From: an uncultured Pelagibacteraceae bacterium
GTDB taxonomy: Bacteria > Pseudomonadota > Alphaproteobacteria > Pelagibacterales > Pelagibacteraceae
Reading direction: 5' to 3'
Assembly (NCBI GenBank): GCA_902570715.1
Contig: CACFZB010000005.1
Location: 1 to 37,264 of the forward strand
DNA: 37,264 nucleotides
Positions 1 to 11,543 of this stretch are shown here, piece by piece; position 1 is the stretch's first letter, and each line of letters begins with the position of its first letter. Below the pieces are notes generated by a model. The model was not told where the DNA came from. It did not search any database and saw nothing but the letters and a program-made list of their open reading frames with translations. The translations under genes and the position numbers were made by a program.

Positions 1-229
1 TATTTCCATTAATAAATTTACCTGAGGATTTGCCATGACCGGAATACTCAAGAGCAAGAAAACCAAGTTTATTTTTTTTGGCAAAATTATAAAATTCCTT
101 AGGTTTTTTTCCTGTTAAATCTGACATAAATCCGTGTAAAAAAACAATGTAAGCTGCATTTTTTTGAAAAAGTTTTAAATATCTGATCTTTTTTGTTTTG
201 GAGAATTTAAAGTAATTGAATTTTGTCAT
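1..229 (-). CDS. Alpha/beta hydrolase (N-terminal part; runs off the window start)
   Basis: Reverse-strand reading from ATG at 229 gives MTKFNYFKFSKTKKIRYLKLFQKNAAYIVFLHGFMSDLTGKKPKEFYNFAKKNKLGFLALEYSGHGKSSGKFING. HGFMSD (oxyanion region) and YSGHGKSSG are typical of alpha/beta hydrolases. Confidence 0.75.
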   Translation of the reverse strand, partial: MTKFNYFKFSKTKKIRYLKLFQKNAAYIVFLHGFMSDLTGKKPKEFYNFAKKNKLGFLALEYSGHGKSSGKFINGN

Positions 230-271
230 AAAAGTTTATTAGTTTAATCTATTATTATATAATTTAAATAT

Positions 272-1426
272 ATGTCGTCTAATATAAAAGTTTTACAGGT
301 AATACCAAAGTTAGGTTATGGAGGTGCTGAGACTGGTTGTTATGATATTGCACATTATTTAACCGAGAATAATTGTAAATCTTTTATCGTTACAAGTGGT
401 GGTGAGTTAATTAAATTTATTGATAAAAAAAAAGTTAAATTAATAAGATTACCTGTGCAAAGTAAAAATCCTCTTATAATGTTGTTTAATAGTATTATTT
501 TGATAGGAATAATTTTTTTTTATAATATCTCAATAGTTCATGCCAGAAGTAGAGCTCCTGCTTGGTCATGCTTGCTTGCTACAAAAATTACTAGGAGAAA
601 ATTTGTAACAACATTTCATGGTACTTATAATTTTGGTGGAAATCTTAAAAAGTTTTATAATTCTGTAATGGTAAGATCTGATTTAATTATTGCTGGATCT
701 AACTTTATTTTTTCTCATATAAAAGAAAATTATTTCGAATATTTAAAATCGACAAAAAAATTTCTTGTAATTTTTAGAGGAATAAATGTTGATTATTTTG
801 ATTCTTCTACAAAATTAGAAATTGATGAAAAAAATCTTCTTAAAAAATGGGATATCAATAAAGAAAAGAAGATTTTATTAATGCCAGGTAGGTTAACATC
901 TTGGAAGGGACAAGAATTACTTATCGAAGCGATTAATTTAGTAAAAATTGAACTGGGATATGAAGCTTTTCATGTGGTAATTCTTGGAAATGATCAAGGC
1001 AGGGATTTGTATAAAAAAAAATTAATTAGATTGACCGAACAATATAGACTTACCAATCAGATTAAGTTTATAGATAATTGCAAAGATATGGCCTTAGCGT
1101 ATAAAGTATCAGATATAGTTGTTTCAGCTTCAATAGAACCAGAGGCATTTGGTCGTGTTGCGGTTGAAGCTCAATCTATGGAAAAAATAATTATTGCTAG
1201 TAATATTGGTGGCTCAAATGAAACAATAGTAAATGGAAAAACGGGTATTCTGTTTGAGTCTGGGGATGCAAAATCATTAAGTGAAAAAATAATAAAGGTT
1301 ATTACTATGGATGATTCATCAATAAAATTAATCGGTAAAGAGGGTAGAAAAAATATAATTAAAAAATTTAATGTTGAAAAAATGTGTTTTTCTACTTATT
1401 CAGAGTATAAAAGATTATTAAATTAA
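272..1426 (+). CDS. Glycosyltransferase family 4 (GT-B fold, glycosyl transferases group 1)
   Basis: N-terminal VIPKLGYGGAE and C-terminal SASIEPEAFGRVAVEAQSMEKIIIASNIGGSNETIVNGKTGILFE, the EX7E-type GT4 motif. Confidence 0.88.
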   Translation: MSSNIKVLQVIPKLGYGGAETGCYDIAHYLTENNCKSFIVTSGGELIKFIDKKKVKLIRLPVQSKNPLIMLFNSIILIGIIFFYNISIVHARSRAPAWSCLLATKITRRKFVTTFHGTYNFGGNLKKFYNSVMVRSDLIIAGSNFIFSHIKENYFEYLKSTKKFLVIFRGINVDYFDSSTKLEIDEKNLLKKWDINKEKKILLMPGRLTSWKGQELLIEAINLVKIELGYEAFHVVILGNDQGRDLYKKKLIRLTEQYRLTNQIKFIDNCKDMALAYKVSDIVVSASIEPEAFGRVAVEAQSMEKIIIASNIGGSNETIVNGKTGILFESGDAKSLSEKIIKVITMDDSSIKLIGKEGRKNIIKKFNVEKMCFSTYSEYKRLLN

Positions 1427-3343
1427 ATGCCTATAATTACATTACCAGATGGGAAAAGTTTAAATTTTCCAAAAAAAGTTACAGGGTTTGAGGTAGCTGA
1501 AAAAATAAGTAAATCTTTGGCAAAAGATGCTATGGTTATTAGTGTTGATGGAGAGCTTAAAGATTTAGATTTTATTATAGAAAAAGATTGTTCAATAAAA
1601 ATTTTTACTTCAAAAAATGAAGAAGGTCTTGAAACAATAAGACATGACACTGCACATATTTTAGCAATGGCAGTTCAAGAGCTATTCCCAGGAACACAAG
1701 TTACGATTGGTCCTGTTATTGAAAATGGTTTTTATTACGATTTTGCGAGAAAGGAACCGTTTACCGAAGATGATCTAAATAAGATTGAAAAAAAAATGAA
1801 AGAAATAGTAGATCGAGATGAAAAGACAAAAAGAGAGGTTTGGGCTAGGGACAAAGCTATTACTCACTTCAAAAAAAAGGGTGAGATCTACAAAGCAGAA
1901 CTAATTGAAAATATACCTAAGGATGAAGATGTATCTATTTATTTTCATGGAGAGTGGCATGATTTGTGTAGAGGACCGCATTTATCCTCTACAGGAAAAA
2001 TTGGCAAGTATTTTAAATTAACGAAAGTTTCTGGTGCTTACTGGAGAGGTGACTCAAATAATGAAATGTTGCAGAGAATATACGGAACAAGTTGGGCTAA
2101 TCAAAAAGATTTAGATGCTTATTTGAAAAGAATTGAGGAAGCTGAAAAAAGAGATCACAGGAAACTAGGGAAAGAAATGGATTTATTTCATTTTAGAGAA
2201 GAAAGTCCAGGTTCAGTTTTTTGGCATGAAAAAGGCTGGGCTTTATTTCAAAAATTAATAAATTATATGAGGGCTAAGCAAGACGCAGCTGGATATAAAG
2301 AAGTAAATACTCCAGAAGTTTTAGATAGATTGTTATGGGAAAAATCAGGTCATTGGGAAAAATACGGGGAAAATATGTACACATCACAAACACCAGATGA
2401 AAAAGTTTTTGCAATTAAACCAATGAACTGTCCAGGGCACATTCAAGTTTTTAATCAAGGTCTTAAAAGTTATAGAGATTTACCTTTGAGAATAACAGAA
2501 TTTGGAAAAGTTCATCGATATGAACCATCAGGCGCTCTTCATGGATTATTGAGAGTTCGAGCTTTTACACAAGATGATGCACATATTTTTTGTTCTGAGG
2601 ATCAAATTACAAGTGAATGTTTAAATGTTACAAATTTGATTTTAGAAATTTATAAAGATTTAGGTTTTGAAAATATAATTTTAAAATATGCAGATAGACC
2701 AGAAATTAGAGTTGGAGATGATCAGGTTTGGGATAAGGCTGAGGCTTCATTACTAGAGGCGATAAAAGCATCAAAATTAGAATACAGTATTAATAAGGGT
2801 GAAGGTGCTTTTTATGGGCCAAAAATAGAATTTGTATTAAGAGATGCCATTGGTAGAGACTGGCAATGTGGAACTTTACAAGTAGATTTAAATTTACCAG
2901 GAAGACTTGATGCTTCATATGTAGATAAGAACGGAAATAAAAAAACTCCAGTTATGCTTCACAGGGCATTATTTGGATCTCTTGAAAGATTCATAGGGAT
3001 TTTAATAGAGCATTATGCTGGAAAATTTCCATTTTGGATTTCCCCTCTTCAAACAGCAGTAATTCCAATTTCTGAAGATTTTGAAGATTATGCAATAAAT
3101 GTTTATAATAAAGTGAAAAAAGCAGGAATAAGCTCAGTAGTAGATTTAAAAAAACATAATTTGAATTATAAAATTAGAGATCATTCTTTAGCAAAAATAC
3201 CAATTTTATTAATTTGTGGTAAAAAAGAAGTTGACAGTAACACTGTAACTATTAGAAGATTGGACTCTAATAAACAAGAAAATATGGAATTAAACTTATT
3301 TTTAAAAACATTCTCTGCTTTGAATAAAGCATCTTCAAACTAA
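1427..3343 (+). CDS. thrS: Threonyl-tRNA synthetase
   Basis: TGS domain at the N-terminus; class II motifs (KPMNCPGHIQVF, RVRAFTQDDAHIFC, GRDWQCGTLQVDLNLPGRLDA); followed by infC-rpmI-rplT. Confidence 0.98.
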   Translation: MPIITLPDGKSLNFPKKVTGFEVAEKISKSLAKDAMVISVDGELKDLDFIIEKDCSIKIFTSKNEEGLETIRHDTAHILAMAVQELFPGTQVTIGPVIENGFYYDFARKEPFTEDDLNKIEKKMKEIVDRDEKTKREVWARDKAITHFKKKGEIYKAELIENIPKDEDVSIYFHGEWHDLCRGPHLSSTGKIGKYFKLTKVSGAYWRGDSNNEMLQRIYGTSWANQKDLDAYLKRIEEAEKRDHRKLGKEMDLFHFREESPGSVFWHEKGWALFQKLINYMRAKQDAAGYKEVNTPEVLDRLLWEKSGHWEKYGENMYTSQTPDEKVFAIKPMNCPGHIQVFNQGLKSYRDLPLRITEFGKVHRYEPSGALHGLLRVRAFTQDDAHIFCSEDQITSECLNVTNLILEIYKDLGFENIILKYADRPEIRVGDDQVWDKAEASLLEAIKASKLEYSINKGEGAFYGPKIEFVLRDAIGRDWQCGTLQVDLNLPGRLDASYVDKNGNKKTPVMLHRALFGSLERFIGILIEHYAGKFPFWISPLQTAVIPISEDFEDYAINVYNKVKKAGISSVVDLKKHNLNYKIRDHSLAKIPILLICGKKEVDSNTVTIRRLDSNKQENMELNLFLKTFSALNKASSN

Positions 3344-3889
3344 GTGGCAGACTATAAACAAAATAATTTCCAAAAAAAAAATAAGGATCGTGGTCCTAGA
3401 TCTAATAATAGAATTTTTTCACCAGAAGTTCAGGTTATAGCAAGTGATGGTGAAAATTTAGGAATCATAAGTACAAATGAGGCAATATCAATGGCAAAAA
3501 ACCAAGGTCTCGATTTAATTGAAATAGCTCCAAATGCAAGTCCACCAGTTTGCAAAATAATGGATATGGGAAAATATAAATATGATGCTCAAAAAAAAGC
3601 TAACCTTGCAAAAAAGAAACAAAAAATTATAGCTCTTAAAGAGATTAAGATGAGACCAGTGACAGAAACTCATGATTATGAATTCAAAGTTAAAAATGCA
3701 AAAAAATTTATTGCCAAAGGGGACAAAGTAAAATTTACAATTAGATTTAAAGGTCGAGAGCTGCAGCATTCTCATCTTGGCGATGAATTAATGACTAAGA
3801 TAAAACAGGACATGAAGGATATTGGAAAGGTCGAATTACATCCAAAATTTGATGGGAAGCAAATGATAATGGTAATTCAGCCTTTATAA
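3344..3889 (+). CDS. infC: Translation initiation factor IF-3
   Basis: Conserved LIEIAPNASPPVCKIMDMGKYKYD and IRFKGRELQHSHLG; the start codon read is GTG, abutting the thrS stop. Confidence 0.97.
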   Translation: MADYKQNNFQKKNKDRGPRSNNRIFSPEVQVIASDGENLGIISTNEAISMAKNQGLDLIEIAPNASPPVCKIMDMGKYKYDAQKKANLAKKKQKIIALKEIKMRPVTETHDYEFKVKNAKKFIAKGDKVKFTIRFKGRELQHSHLGDELMTKIKQDMKDIGKVELHPKFDGKQMIMVIQPL

Positions 3890-3942
3890 GGCTTAAATGA
3901 GGTTGTAAAATTTCTTCTTTCTTTGTATAAACTCGCACAATT

Positions 3943-4149
3943 ATGCCAAAATTAAAAACAAAAAGCTCAGCAAAAAAAAGATTTAAAATATCTGCAAGAG
4001 GAAAAGTAATTACTGCTCAAGCTGGGAAAAGACATGGTATGATTAAAAGAACAAATTCTCAAATTAGAAAATTAAGAGGCACAACTGCGATGTCGAAACA
4101 AGATGGAAAAATTGTAAAATCGTATATGCCCTACAGTTTAAGAGGTTAA
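3943..4149 (+). CDS. rpmI: 50S ribosomal protein L35
   Basis: [22 protein letters not shown]...; lies between infC and rplT. Confidence 0.98.
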   Translation: MPKLKTKSSAKKRFKISARGKVITAQAGKRHGMIKRTNSQIRKLRGTTAMSKQDGKIVKSYMPYSLRG

Positions 4150-4150
4150 A

Positions 4151-4507
4151 ATGGCAAGAGTAAAAAGAGGTGTAACTAGCCGCTCAAAACATAAAAAAGT
4201 TTTAAAAGCAGTTAAAGGCCAATGGGGCAGAAGAAAAAATACAATAAGAGTTGCAAAGCAAGCTATGGAAAAAGCAATGCAATATGCTTATAGAGATCGA
4301 AGAAATAAAAAAAGAGATTTTAAATCGCTTTGGATTCAAAGAATCAACGCAGGAGTTCGCGCTGAGGGTTTAACCTATTCTAGGTTTATTAATGGATTAA
4401 ATAAATGTGGAATTAAAATAGATAGAAAAATTCTAGCAGAAATAGCTTACGATAGCCCAGAAGCCTTTAAAATTATTGTTCAAAAAGCACAATCTGCTTT
4501 AAATTAA
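4151..4507 (+). CDS. rplT: 50S ribosomal protein L20
   Basis: [27 protein letters not shown]...; canonical L20. Confidence 0.98.
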   Translation: MARVKRGVTSRSKHKKVLKAVKGQWGRRKNTIRVAKQAMEKAMQYAYRDRRNKKRDFKSLWIQRINAGVRAEGLTYSRFINGLNKCGIKIDRKILAEIAYDSPEAFKIIVQKAQSALN

Positions 4508-4550
4508 TCTTCTCTATTGTTTTATTTTACTGAAGAAATAATCTGTAAAA

Positions 4551-5618
4551 ATGTCAGATCTTAAAAAAATCAAAGAAGAATTTATATCTAAATTGAAATT
4601 AAAATTAGATCTTGCACAGATTAATGAAATAAAATCTGATTTATTTGGCAAGAGTGGTCTTATCACTTCTCAATTTAAGCAAATTGCTTCCATTGCAGAG
4701 TCAGAAAGAAAAAATTTTGCGTCTGATTTAAATTTAATTAAAGATGAATTACAAAGTTTAATTAATACTAAAATAAGTGAAATTGAAATTGCCGATATAA
4801 ATGAAAAACTAGAAAAAGAAAAAATTGATGTTACTTTGCCTGAGAGAACAATCATTAGAGGAAAAATTCACCCAGTTTCTCAAACCATTGATGAGATTTC
4901 CTCAATATTTTCTGAAATAGGTTTCAGTGTAGCTGAAGGTCCAGACGTTGAGAATGAGTATAATAATTTTACTGCACTGAATACTCCAGACCATCATCCA
5001 GCTAGAGATATGCATGATACTTTTTATCTAGATAAAGAAAAAAAAAAATTATTAAGAACACATACTTCTCCGGTGCAAATTAGAACAATGCTCAAAAATA
5101 AACCACCTTTTAAAATTATTGCACCAGGGAGAACATATAGATCTGATAGTGATCAAACACATGCACCAATGTTTCATCAAGTTGAGGGATTACATATCGA
5201 TAAGGATATTAATATGGGTCATTTAAAAGGATGTCTAAATTACTTTATTAAAGAATTTTTCGAAGTTGATAAAATTCAGATGAGATTTAGACCAAGTCAT
5301 TTTCCATTTACAGAACCATCTGCAGAGGTAGATATTGGTTATAAAATAAAAGATGGAAAAATAATTATAGGCGAGGGTGATAAATGGTTGGAGATTCTAG
5401 GATGCGGCATGGTACATCCTAATGTGTTAAAGAATGTTAAAATTAATCCAGATTCATTTCAAGGATTCGCCTTTGGGATTGGCATAGACAGATTGGCGAT
5501 GCTCAAATATGGCATTAATGATCTAAGAGCTTTCTTTGAGTGTGATTACAGATGGCTTAATCATTTTGGTTTTGATCCACTAGATGTTCCTACAAATTAT
5601 AGAGGTTTAAGCAGATGA
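4551..5618 (+). CDS. pheS: Phenylalanyl-tRNA synthetase alpha subunit
   Basis: [45 protein letters not shown]. Confidence 0.98.
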   Translation: MSDLKKIKEEFISKLKLKLDLAQINEIKSDLFGKSGLITSQFKQIASIAESERKNFASDLNLIKDELQSLINTKISEIEIADINEKLEKEKIDVTLPERTIIRGKIHPVSQTIDEISSIFSEIGFSVAEGPDVENEYNNFTALNTPDHHPARDMHDTFYLDKEKKKLLRTHTSPVQIRTMLKNKPPFKIIAPGRTYRSDSDQTHAPMFHQVEGLHIDKDINMGHLKGCLNYFIKEFFEVDKIQMRFRPSHFPFTEPSAEVDIGYKIKDGKIIIGEGDKWLEILGCGMVHPNVLKNVKINPDSFQGFAFGIGIDRLAMLKYGINDLRAFFECDYRWLNHFGFDPLDVPTNYRGLSR

Positions 5619-8023
5619 AAATCACATATGATTGGTTAAAAGATCATTTATTAACATCTTATTCTGAAAAAAAACTTTTAGGAAAACTTACAAACATTGG
5701 ATTAGAGGTTGAAAATATTTCCAATATATCAGAAGACTTAAATTTATTTAAAGTAGCGAAGATTATAAAAACACAAAAACATCCAGATGCAGACAGATTA
5801 AAAGTTTGTGATGTAGATATTGGTGACAATAAAATTAAAAAAGTTGTTTGTGGTGCAAAAAATGCCAGAGATGGATTATTTACAGTTTATGCTCCTCCTG
5901 GAGCAGTGATACCTAAAAGTGGATTAAAATTAGTTGAAGCTAAAATAAGAGGGGTTACTTCATATGGAATGCTATGTTCAGAATCTGAATTAAATTTATC
6001 AAATGATAGTGAGGGTATTATTGAGCTTTCAAATGCTGAGTATTTAAAAAGGGTAGGTAAAAACTTTTTTAAATCATCTAATTTGAATTTAATTGATTTA
6101 TCAATTACTCCTAACAGGCCAGATTGTTTAGGTGTCAGAGGAATTGCAAGAGATCTTGCTGCAGCTGGTTTTGGAAAATTAAAAGAAAGTAAATTAAAAA
6201 AGATTAAATTCAAAAATAATAAAAAGATAAAAATAAAACTCAATAAAGAAAAAAAACAAAGTTGTTTAATATTTGGAAGTTGTTTAATTTCAAATGTGAA
6301 AAATAAAGAAAGTCCAGAATGGTTAAAAAGAAAATTAATATCAATCGGACAAAAACCAATTTCAGCTTTGGTAGATATAACAAACTATATGATGTTTGAT
6401 ATAAATAGACCTTTGCATGTATTTGATGCTGATAAAATTGTAAAAGGAATAACAGTGAGGAACTCTAGATCAGGAGAAATATTTGAAGCATTAGATAACA
6501 AAAAATACAAATTAGATAATGATATGTGTGTTGTCAGTGACAGCAAAGGAGTTTTAGCACTTGGAGGGATAATTGGTGGGATAAGATCAAGCACTCAAAA
6601 TAATACAAAAAATGTACTTATTGAGTCTGCTTACTTTGATCCCACAGTCACAAGAAAAACTGCGAAAAAACTCAATATCGAGTCTGATGCAAAGTTTAGA
6701 TTTGAAAGAGGTATTGATCCATTATCAATTGAAGAAGGTTTAATTAGATCTGCAAATTTAATTCAACAAATTTGTGGGGGAGAAATAAGTAAATTCGAAA
6801 TTCAAAAAAAAGAGAAGCTCAAACAAGTCGAAATTAAATTTAATAAAAAATTATTCAATAAAATTATGGGAATTAAAATTTCTGATTCAAAAACTTTTAA
6901 AATTCTCTCAGATCTTGGTTTTAGAATCAAAAAAAATAGGGAGTTTTTAAAACTAACAGTGCCGTCTTGGCGACCAGATATTTCTCAACCTATTGATGTA
7001 ATAGAGGAATTGGCACGAATAATAGGTTATAATCAAATCAAAACAATTGAACCAAGAAAAGAAAGATATAAACCAACCTTAGATAATACACAAAAATTAT
7101 TTCATTTTCTTCAAAGGGCAGTAGCAACCAAAGGATACTATGAAGCTGTCACTTGGTCGTTTACTGATCCAAAATTTAACAATTTGTTTAGAGAAAATAA
7201 GAAAGAAATTAAGATTATAAATCCTATTAGTTCCGAGCTTTGTGTTTTAAGAAATTCTATTTTTTCTAACTTAATTTTTTATGTAAACAAAAATTTAAAT
7301 AGGGATATAAAAGATTTGTCATTGTTTGAAATTGGACCTATATTCAATGGACCAACACCTGGAGATCAAGAAACGGTAATTGGTGGTCTGCGTTCTGGCA
7401 AGGTATCAAGATTATCATGGATTGAAAATGATAGGTATGTTGATACATATGATGTTAAAAAAGATATTGTTCAGACACTAATTGAGGTGGGTTATGAAAA
7501 GTCTGAAATATACATAGATGATAAAACTCCAAGCTATTATCATCCAGGTAAATCTGGAAGAATTTTTTTGAATAAAGATAAAGATAAAGTTGTAGGATAT
7601 TTTGGTGAAATTCATCCAAATATTATAAAGAAAATTGATATTAAAACTGAGTCCTTGGTAGGTTTTGAAATATTTATTGATAATTTTAAAAAATTAAAAA
7701 AATCTTTAAAAGATAAAAAAAGTACTTTTCAGGTATCAGACTTTCAAAAATCAGAGAGAGACTTTGCTTTTGTAATCGATAAAAACTTTGATACCCAAGA
7801 GTTAATACATATAATTTCTGAAACTGACAAAGAAATCATTAGAGAGGTTAACATATTTGATGTTTATGAAGGTGAAAAAATACCAAATAATAAGAAATCA
7901 ATTGCTTTAAATGTAAGTATTCAATCTACAAAAAAGCCGTTAAATGATGACGACTTAGAAAAAATTAATAAACTAATTATCGATAACGTAGAACGAAAAA
8001 CTGGTGCTAAAATTCGATCTTAA
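5615..8023 (+). CDS. pheT: Phenylalanyl-tRNA synthetase beta subunit
   Basis: N-terminal tRNA-binding domain, B3/B4, B5 ([22 protein letters not shown]) and C-terminal anticodon-binding (FDX-ACB) domain; overlaps pheS by 4 nt. Confidence 0.98.
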   Translation: MKITYDWLKDHLLTSYSEKKLLGKLTNIGLEVENISNISEDLNLFKVAKIIKTQKHPDADRLKVCDVDIGDNKIKKVVCGAKNARDGLFTVYAPPGAVIPKSGLKLVEAKIRGVTSYGMLCSESELNLSNDSEGIIELSNAEYLKRVGKNFFKSSNLNLIDLSITPNRPDCLGVRGIARDLAAAGFGKLKESKLKKIKFKNNKKIKIKLNKEKKQSCLIFGSCLISNVKNKESPEWLKRKLISIGQKPISALVDITNYMMFDINRPLHVFDADKIVKGITVRNSRSGEIFEALDNKKYKLDNDMCVVSDSKGVLALGGIIGGIRSSTQNNTKNVLIESAYFDPTVTRKTAKKLNIESDAKFRFERGIDPLSIEEGLIRSANLIQQICGGEISKFEIQKKEKLKQVEIKFNKKLFNKIMGIKISDSKTFKILSDLGFRIKKNREFLKLTVPSWRPDISQPIDVIEELARIIGYNQIKTIEPRKERYKPTLDNTQKLFHFLQRAVATKGYYEAVTWSFTDPKFNNLFRENKKEIKIINPISSELCVLRNSIFSNLIFYVNKNLNRDIKDLSLFEIGPIFNGPTPGDQETVIGGLRSGKVSRLSWIENDRYVDTYDVKKDIVQTLIEVGYEKSEIYIDDKTPSYYHPGKSGRIFLNKDKDKVVGYFGEIHPNIIKKIDIKTESLVGFEIFIDNFKKLKKSLKDKKSTFQVSDFQKSERDFAFVIDKNFDTQELIHIISETDKEIIREVNIFDVYEGEKIPNNKKSIALNVSIQSTKKPLNDDDLEKINKLIIDNVERKTGAKIRS

Positions 8024-8028
8024 ATAAA

Positions 8029-9837
8029 ATGAGCACTATTGATAATATAAGAAATTTTGCAATAATCGCTCATATCGATCATGGAAAGTCAACAATAGCC
8101 GATAGAATTATTCATAAATGTGGTGGTTTGACAGAGAGAGAGATGAAAGCACAAGTCTTGGACTCAATGGATATCGAAAGAGAAAGAGGAATTACAATTA
8201 AAGCACAAACTGTAAAATTGAATTATAAATCAAAAAATGGAAAAGAATATATTTTAAATATAATTGATACTCCTGGTCATGTAGATTTTAGTTATGAAGT
8301 TAGCAGATCTTTATATGCTTGTGAGGGCTCAATATTGATAGTGGATAGTACTCAAGGTGTAGAAGCTCAAACTTTAGCTAACGTTTATCAAGCTCTTGAT
8401 ATTAATCATGAGATTATACCTGTTTTAAATAAGATAGATTTACCAGCATCAGATTTAGAGAGAACAAAAAAACAGATAGAGGATGTCATAGGAATTGAGA
8501 CTGAAAATGCAGTTCCATGTTCTGGAAAGACAGGTGAGGGTATTGAAGAAATTTTAGAAAAAATTATTAATCAGTTACCAGCACCTAATGGGAATTTAGA
8601 GGATAATCTAAAATGTTTATTAGTCGATAGTTGGTATGATACTTATTTAGGGGTTGTAATTTTAGTAAGGGTTATTGATGGGAAAATTAAAAAGAATATG
8701 AAAATTAAAATGCTTTCAACTAATCAAGATTATATAGTGGAAAAAGTTGGAATTTTTACACCCAAACCCAAAGATGTTACTGAATTAAATTCTGGTGAGA
8801 TTGGTTTTATTACTACAGGTATTAAGGAGCTATCAGACACAAAAGTCGGTGACACAATATGTGATGCTTCTAAGCCTTCAATTAAAGCTTTACCTGGTTT
8901 TAAACCAAGTAAACCTGTTGTTTTTTGTGGTTTATTTCCTGTTGATAGTTCAGAATATCAAAAATTAAAAGATGGTTTAGCAAAACTTCAATTAAATGAT
9001 GCAAGTTTTTCATTTGAGGCAGAATCTTCTTCAGCTTTAGGTTTAGGATTTAGATGTGGATTCTTGGGATTACTTCATCTTGAGATTATAACTGAAAGGC
9101 TTGAAAGAGAATTCGATGTTAATCTAATAACAACAACCCCTGGTGTTGTTTACAAAGTTAACTTAAATAGTGGTGATATAGTTGATTTGCAAAATCCTTC
9201 GAGTTTACCAGATCCAACATATATAAGATTGATTGAAGAACCCTGGATAAAGGCAACGATAATAACTCCTGATGAATATTTAGGTTCAGTTATAAAATTA
9301 TGTCAGGATAAAAGAGGTATACAAACCAATCTAAGTTATTCTGGAAATAGAGCTGTGCTAAATTATGAATTACCGTTAAATGAAGTAGTGTTTGATTTTA
9401 ATGATAGAATTAAGTCTATGACAAGTGGTTACGCGAGTTTTGATTACGAAATAATTGAACATCGAGAGGGAGATCTTGTAAAATTAGGAATACTTGTGAA
9501 CGGGGAACCCGTTGATGCTCTTGCTATGATGATTCATAAAGATTTTGCACAAAGAACAGGTAGAGAGGTTTGTGAAAAACTTAAAGATTTAATACCAAGA
9601 CATAACTTTATGATCCCAATTCAAGCTGCTATTGGTGGAAAAATAATTGCAAGAGAGACAATCAAAGGGTTTAAAAAGGATGTTCTAACAAAAATTCATG
9701 GTGGAGGTGCAACAGATAGAAAAAGAAAACTTTTGGAAAAACAAAAAAAAGGAAAAGCTAGAGCGAAACAATTTGGTAGAGTTGAAATACCTCAAGAAGC
9801 ATTTATTGGAGTTTTAAAAATTAATAAAGAAAAATAG
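8029..9837 (+). CDS. lepA: Elongation factor 4 (LepA GTPase)
   Basis: [37 protein letters not shown], and the LepA C-terminus [29 protein letters not shown]. Confidence 0.98.
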   Translation: MSTIDNIRNFAIIAHIDHGKSTIADRIIHKCGGLTEREMKAQVLDSMDIERERGITIKAQTVKLNYKSKNGKEYILNIIDTPGHVDFSYEVSRSLYACEGSILIVDSTQGVEAQTLANVYQALDINHEIIPVLNKIDLPASDLERTKKQIEDVIGIETENAVPCSGKTGEGIEEILEKIINQLPAPNGNLEDNLKCLLVDSWYDTYLGVVILVRVIDGKIKKNMKIKMLSTNQDYIVEKVGIFTPKPKDVTELNSGEIGFITTGIKELSDTKVGDTICDASKPSIKALPGFKPSKPVVFCGLFPVDSSEYQKLKDGLAKLQLNDASFSFEAESSSALGLGFRCGFLGLLHLEIITERLEREFDVNLITTTPGVVYKVNLNSGDIVDLQNPSSLPDPTYIRLIEEPWIKATIITPDEYLGSVIKLCQDKRGIQTNLSYSGNRAVLNYELPLNEVVFDFNDRIKSMTSGYASFDYEIIEHREGDLVKLGILVNGEPVDALAMMIHKDFAQRTGREVCEKLKDLIPRHNFMIPIQAAIGGKIIARETIKGFKKDVLTKIHGGGATDRKRKLLEKQKKGKARAKQFGRVEIPQEAFIGVLKINKEK

Positions 9838-9880
9838 CAATTTAATTAATTATAAAAGTTCACTATAATATTGATTAATA

Positions 9881-10762
9881 ATGATTGAATGTTCTATAGT
9901 AATACCAACATATTTTCCTGGTAAAATTATAGAGAAATTACTTGGATCATTACCACAAGTGCGAGAGATTTACGTTTTTGACAATAGTAATGATGAGGAA
10001 TTAAAATTATTGATTGAAAATAAATTCACTAATATAAAATATATTTCTACTGGAGATATAGGTTTAGGTAAAACATTTAACAAAGCTTTAAACATGATAA
10101 ATTCAGAATTAATTTTTATTACTCAACCTGATGTTAAACTTTATAAAAATTGTATTGAAAATTTAATAACGGCTAAAAAAAAGTATAAAGATGCAGCTAT
10201 ATTAGCGCCTTTGATGTTCGAAAATGATAAATATAGCATTTATGATAATTACAGATTTAATTTAGATAAAAATAAAAAAGGGATGAATAAAGTTCCATCA
10301 GGAGATTTTTGTGTTGAAGCAATAAATTCAACTGCATTTATGTTAGACAAGAGAATGATCTTAGAAATAGGTGGTTGGGATGATTATTTTTATACTTATC
10401 TAGAAGATATTGATCTTTGCTATCGATTAAAAAAAAAAAAATATGGAATATTAAAAATCAAAGAGTCAAAAGTTAATCATGTTGGATTCAAATCTCATAA
10501 ACCGAGTATTCACAATTATATAGATAAAAAAAGAATATTTAATTTTAATAAATCATCACTTTATTATAACTATAAACACAAATCCAAAAGTTTTTTTTAT
10601 TATTATACAATTAAAAATGTATTGAAATTTTGTAGTAAACTTTTGATGAATATTATTTTGTTTAGAAAAAAAAAAATTTTACAAAATTTTATTAAACTCA
10701 AGTCATACTATTATTTTTTTCTTTACGATGAATATGGAAAAAAAAATATTCAAATGAAATAA
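9881..10762 (+). CDS. Glycosyltransferase family 2 (rhamnosyltransferase-like)
   Basis: CSIVIPTYFPG..., ISTGDIGLGKTFNKAL, GDFCVEAINSTAFMLDKRMILEIGGWDDYFYTYLEDIDLCYRLKKKKYG: GT-A fold with ED..L..R motif. Confidence 0.87.
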   Translation: MIECSIVIPTYFPGKIIEKLLGSLPQVREIYVFDNSNDEELKLLIENKFTNIKYISTGDIGLGKTFNKALNMINSELIFITQPDVKLYKNCIENLITAKKKYKDAAILAPLMFENDKYSIYDNYRFNLDKNKKGMNKVPSGDFCVEAINSTAFMLDKRMILEIGGWDDYFYTYLEDIDLCYRLKKKKYGILKIKESKVNHVGFKSHKPSIHNYIDKKRIFNFNKSSLYYNYKHKSKSFFYYYTIKNVLKFCSKLLMNIILFRKKKILQNFIKLKSYYYFFLYDEYGKKNIQMK

Positions 10763-10765
10763 AAA

Positions 10766-11533
10766 ATGAATTTAAAAGAATTTTTTTTAGATAAATTAAA
10801 TCTCTATTTAGAAAAAAAAACTAAAATATCTGATATACAAAATTTATTAAAAAGAATAACTCCTTATGAAGTTGGCAAAGAACTAATTAGACTAGGAGAA
10901 GATAGTGATGGGGGTTATTTGATTCCAAATGATCTAGAAAATATAAATTTTTGCTATTCAGCTGGAGTGGGAAATGTAACTAAATTTGAAATAGATTTAG
11001 AAAAAAAATTTAATATTAAAAGCATAATGTTAGACTCAAACAATGTGCCAAAAGATTTATTGCCAAAAAAATCTGAATTTATAAATAAAAAACTCTCACT
11101 TTTAAATGATGATAAAAATATCACAATTAACAACTTTATTACATCAGATCAGGAAATTATTTTAAAGCTAGATATTGAGGGTGATGAATATTCAAGTTTA
11201 ATAAGTTTAGATGAAAAAAAATTAAGTAATGTTAGAATATTAGTTTTAGAAGTACATGACTTAAGGAATTTAAGATCTAAATTTTTTTTTAAGACATTTA
11301 GTGATTTAATTTATAGGCTATCGAACTATTTTTATTTTTGTCATTTACATCCAAATAACACTAGTAAAATAAAAAAAATTGGAAATTTAAAAATTCCAGA
11401 TATGTTAGAATTGACTTTAATAAATAAATCAAGGGTAAAAAAAATTCCTTTTAAAAAATCAATATTACCACATAAACTTGATAAAAAAACTGATCCATCT
11501 AAGAAAGATATATATTTAGATTTAAATTTTTAA
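10766..11533 (+). CDS. FkbM-like SAM-dependent methyltransferase
   Basis: RLGEDSDGGYLIP...CYSAGVGN...IILKLDIEGDEYSSL resembles the FkbM methyltransferase signature (LK(I/L)DIEG.E); sits in a glycan cassette. Confidence 0.65.
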   Translation: MNLKEFFLDKLNLYLEKKTKISDIQNLLKRITPYEVGKELIRLGEDSDGGYLIPNDLENINFCYSAGVGNVTKFEIDLEKKFNIKSIMLDSNNVPKDLLPKKSEFINKKLSLLNDDKNITINNFITSDQEIILKLDIEGDEYSSLISLDEKKLSNVRILVLEVHDLRNLRSKFFFKTFSDLIYRLSNYFYFCHLHPNNTSKIKKIGNLKIPDMLELTLINKSRVKKIPFKKSILPHKLDKKTDPSKKDIYLDLNF

Positions 11534-11543
11534 TAATTATAGG

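Noticed and set aside
1423-1650. Antisense ORFs inside core genes (e.g. 1423-1650, 3515-3775, 4670-4855, 5887-6243, 6385-6594 on the minus strand)
   Set aside because: They lie wholly opposite strongly supported CDSs and their translations are low-complexity Ser/Phe/Leu-rich shadows of Lys-rich sense codons.
3879-3893. Perfect inverted repeat AGCCTT-TAT-AAGGCT across the infC stop, possibly a terminator or L20/L35 regulatory hairpin
   Set aside because: Only a 6-bp stem with a 3-nt loop and no T-tract; too weak to call without conservation data.
9864-9869. TATAAT upstream of the GT2 gene as a promoter
   Set aside because: In sequence this AT-rich such hexamers are expected by chance and there is no convincing -35.
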